This document shows, in pieces, positions 5,968 to 6,720 of a stretch of 6,720 nt of DNA (its first letter is position 1; each line of letters opens with the position of its first letter). The position numbers and the translations under genes are program-made. The stretch is from positions 1-6,720 of the forward strand of contig CAMPGU010000231.1 of NCBI GenBank assembly GCA_946885645.1, in the 5' to 3' direction. The notes beneath the pieces were generated by a model, which saw nothing but the letters and a program-made list of their open reading frames with translations, was not told where the DNA came from and made no database searches. The DNA is from an uncultured Haloferula sp. (lineage in GTDB: Bacteria; Verrucomicrobiota; Verrucomicrobiae; Verrucomicrobiales; Akkermansiaceae).

Positions 5968-6720
5968 TTAGGATCTCTCCGGAAACGAGTGCCTCCACAC
6001 CGCGAACGCGTCGCGGATTTCCTCCGTCTTGCGCGTCGGGCTGAGTTCCCAAACCAGCGGGCAGCCGGCGGGGAAAAAGGGCAGCAATTCCTTGTAGTCC
6101 AGGGTCCCGGTGAAGGGGGTGCGGTGGTCGCGCTGCGGCCACTGGACATCGTGCACGTGTCCTCCGATCAGGTGCGAGGAAATACGCCGCAGCCACTCCG
6201 GGTGATCCAGCAGGCCGATGTTATGCTTGAGCTGAACGTGGCCGAAGTCGTGCCAATAGCCGACCCAGGGATTGTCGGCGAAGTGTTCCTGCAAGCGGAT
6301 CATTTCCCGTTCGCTGGGCATGTCCTCGTAGCGGGACCGGGACTCGACCGCCAGCTTCACGCCGTATTCCGCGGCCTTTTCCGCGATCTGGCCGAGGGCA
6401 TCGACCGCGCGCTGGTAGTAGAGCGGGGCGATCTTCTCGCGCTTCTTCACGAAGGCGATTTTTTCCGCGGCGTAGTCCGGGCCGTTGCGGCCGTTCTCCG
6501 CGACGATCGCGGTCAGGCGCTTGGTCCACTTGCGGTGGTTGAGGGGCACCGAGCCCATGTGGAGGACCAGATAGTGCGCCTTGAACTCCGCGGCGAGTTC
6601 CAGGGTCTTCAGGGTCATCTCCATCGCCCGCTGCCGGTCGAAGGGGCGGTGGGAGGTGAACTCGTAGGCGTCCGGCGCGTCGATCATCACCTCCACGGGA
6701 GAGGGAAAGTAGTTGTGCAC
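5968..6720 (-). CDS. Sugar phosphate isomerase/epimerase (xylose isomerase-like TIM barrel), 5' truncated by window edge
   Basis: C-terminal 250 residues of a TIM-barrel enzyme of the AP endonuclease 2/xylose isomerase-like family, whose members isomerise or epimerise sugars and inositols using a divalent metal. The frame is open to the last base; the first codon in the window is GTG (read inside HNYFPSPVEV), so the real start lies beyond 6720. Visible strands and metal-ligand candidates are YLVLHMGSV (50-58, H54), KLAVESR (122-128, E126), YWHDFGHVQLKHN (155-167, D158 and H161), GGHVHD (186-191, H188 or H190) and LVWELSP (222-228, E225). That Glu, Asp-x-x-His, His, Glu order is typical of the family. 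The specific substrate cannot be told; annotation as inosose isomerase, hydroxypyruvate isomerase or tagatose epimerase would be unsupported. It precedes the PEP-CTERM gene by 89 nt on the same strand; co-transcription is possible. Confidence 0.85.
   Translation of the reverse strand: MHNYFPSPVEVMIDAPDAYEFTSHRPFDRQRAMEMTLKTLELAAEFKAHYLVLHMGSVPLNHRKWTKRLTAIVAENGRNGPDYAAEKIAFVKKREKIAPLYYQRAVDALGQIAEKAAEYGVKLAVESRSRYEDMPSEREMIRLQEHFADNPWVGYWHDFGHVQLKHNIGLLDHPEWLRRISSHLIGGHVHDVQWPQRDHRTPFTGTLDYKELLPFFPAGCPLVWELSPTRKTEEIRDAFAVWRHSFPERS

Overview
The window is GC-rich, bacterial and tightly packed with protein-coding genes. I see no tRNA, rRNA, CRISPR array, insertion sequence or phage structural gene. 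The best clue to the host is a secreted protein with a C-terminal VPEP motif, a hydrophobic helix and an RRRRK tail (PEP-CTERM sorting signal). Combined with a PQQ-type sugar dehydrogenase, a xylose-isomerase-like sugar isomerase/epimerase and mostly weak Shine-Dalgarno sequences, this suggests Verrucomicrobiota, possibly a Luteolibacter- or Haloferula-like member of the Verrucomicrobiales. That assignment is inference from gene style, not from a marker gene.

Layout. Positions 1-1123 (+ strand) hold a zinc N-acetylmuramoyl-L-alanine amidase that is open at the left edge. It overlaps by 14 bp a small CxxCxxCC (YkgJ-type) cysteine-cluster protein. A perfect 10-bp inverted repeat at 1154-1187 separates this pair from the convergent minus-strand genes and is probably a shared terminator. 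Positions 1210-3503 (- strand) encode acetolactate synthase, large subunit (ilvB) first and regulatory subunit (ilvN) 20 nt later. Upstream of ilvB is a 274-nt non-coding leader with short direct repeats. Positions 3778-4938 (- strand) encode a secreted PQQ-dependent sugar dehydrogenase of the GSDH family. Positions 5015-5878 (- strand) encode the PEP-CTERM protein, which has no recognisable domain. Positions 5968-6720 (- strand) hold the C-terminal part of a TIM-barrel sugar phosphate isomerase/epimerase that runs off the right edge.

How the genes fit together. ilvB and ilvN form one enzyme, the first common step of valine, leucine and isoleucine synthesis. The small subunit keeps the three residues known to bind feedback valine in E. 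coli IlvH. The amidase and the cysteine-cluster protein are likely co-translated, but no shared function is evident. The three right-hand genes share a strand with gaps of 76 and 89 nt. They could be loosely co-transcribed in sugar oxidation and surface functions, though nothing in the sequence proves this.

I found no convincing new biological system. The most useful leads are the orphan PEP-CTERM protein, the altered inhibitor-site loop in IlvB, the repeat-bearing ilvB leader and the overlapping amidase/cysteine-cluster pair.
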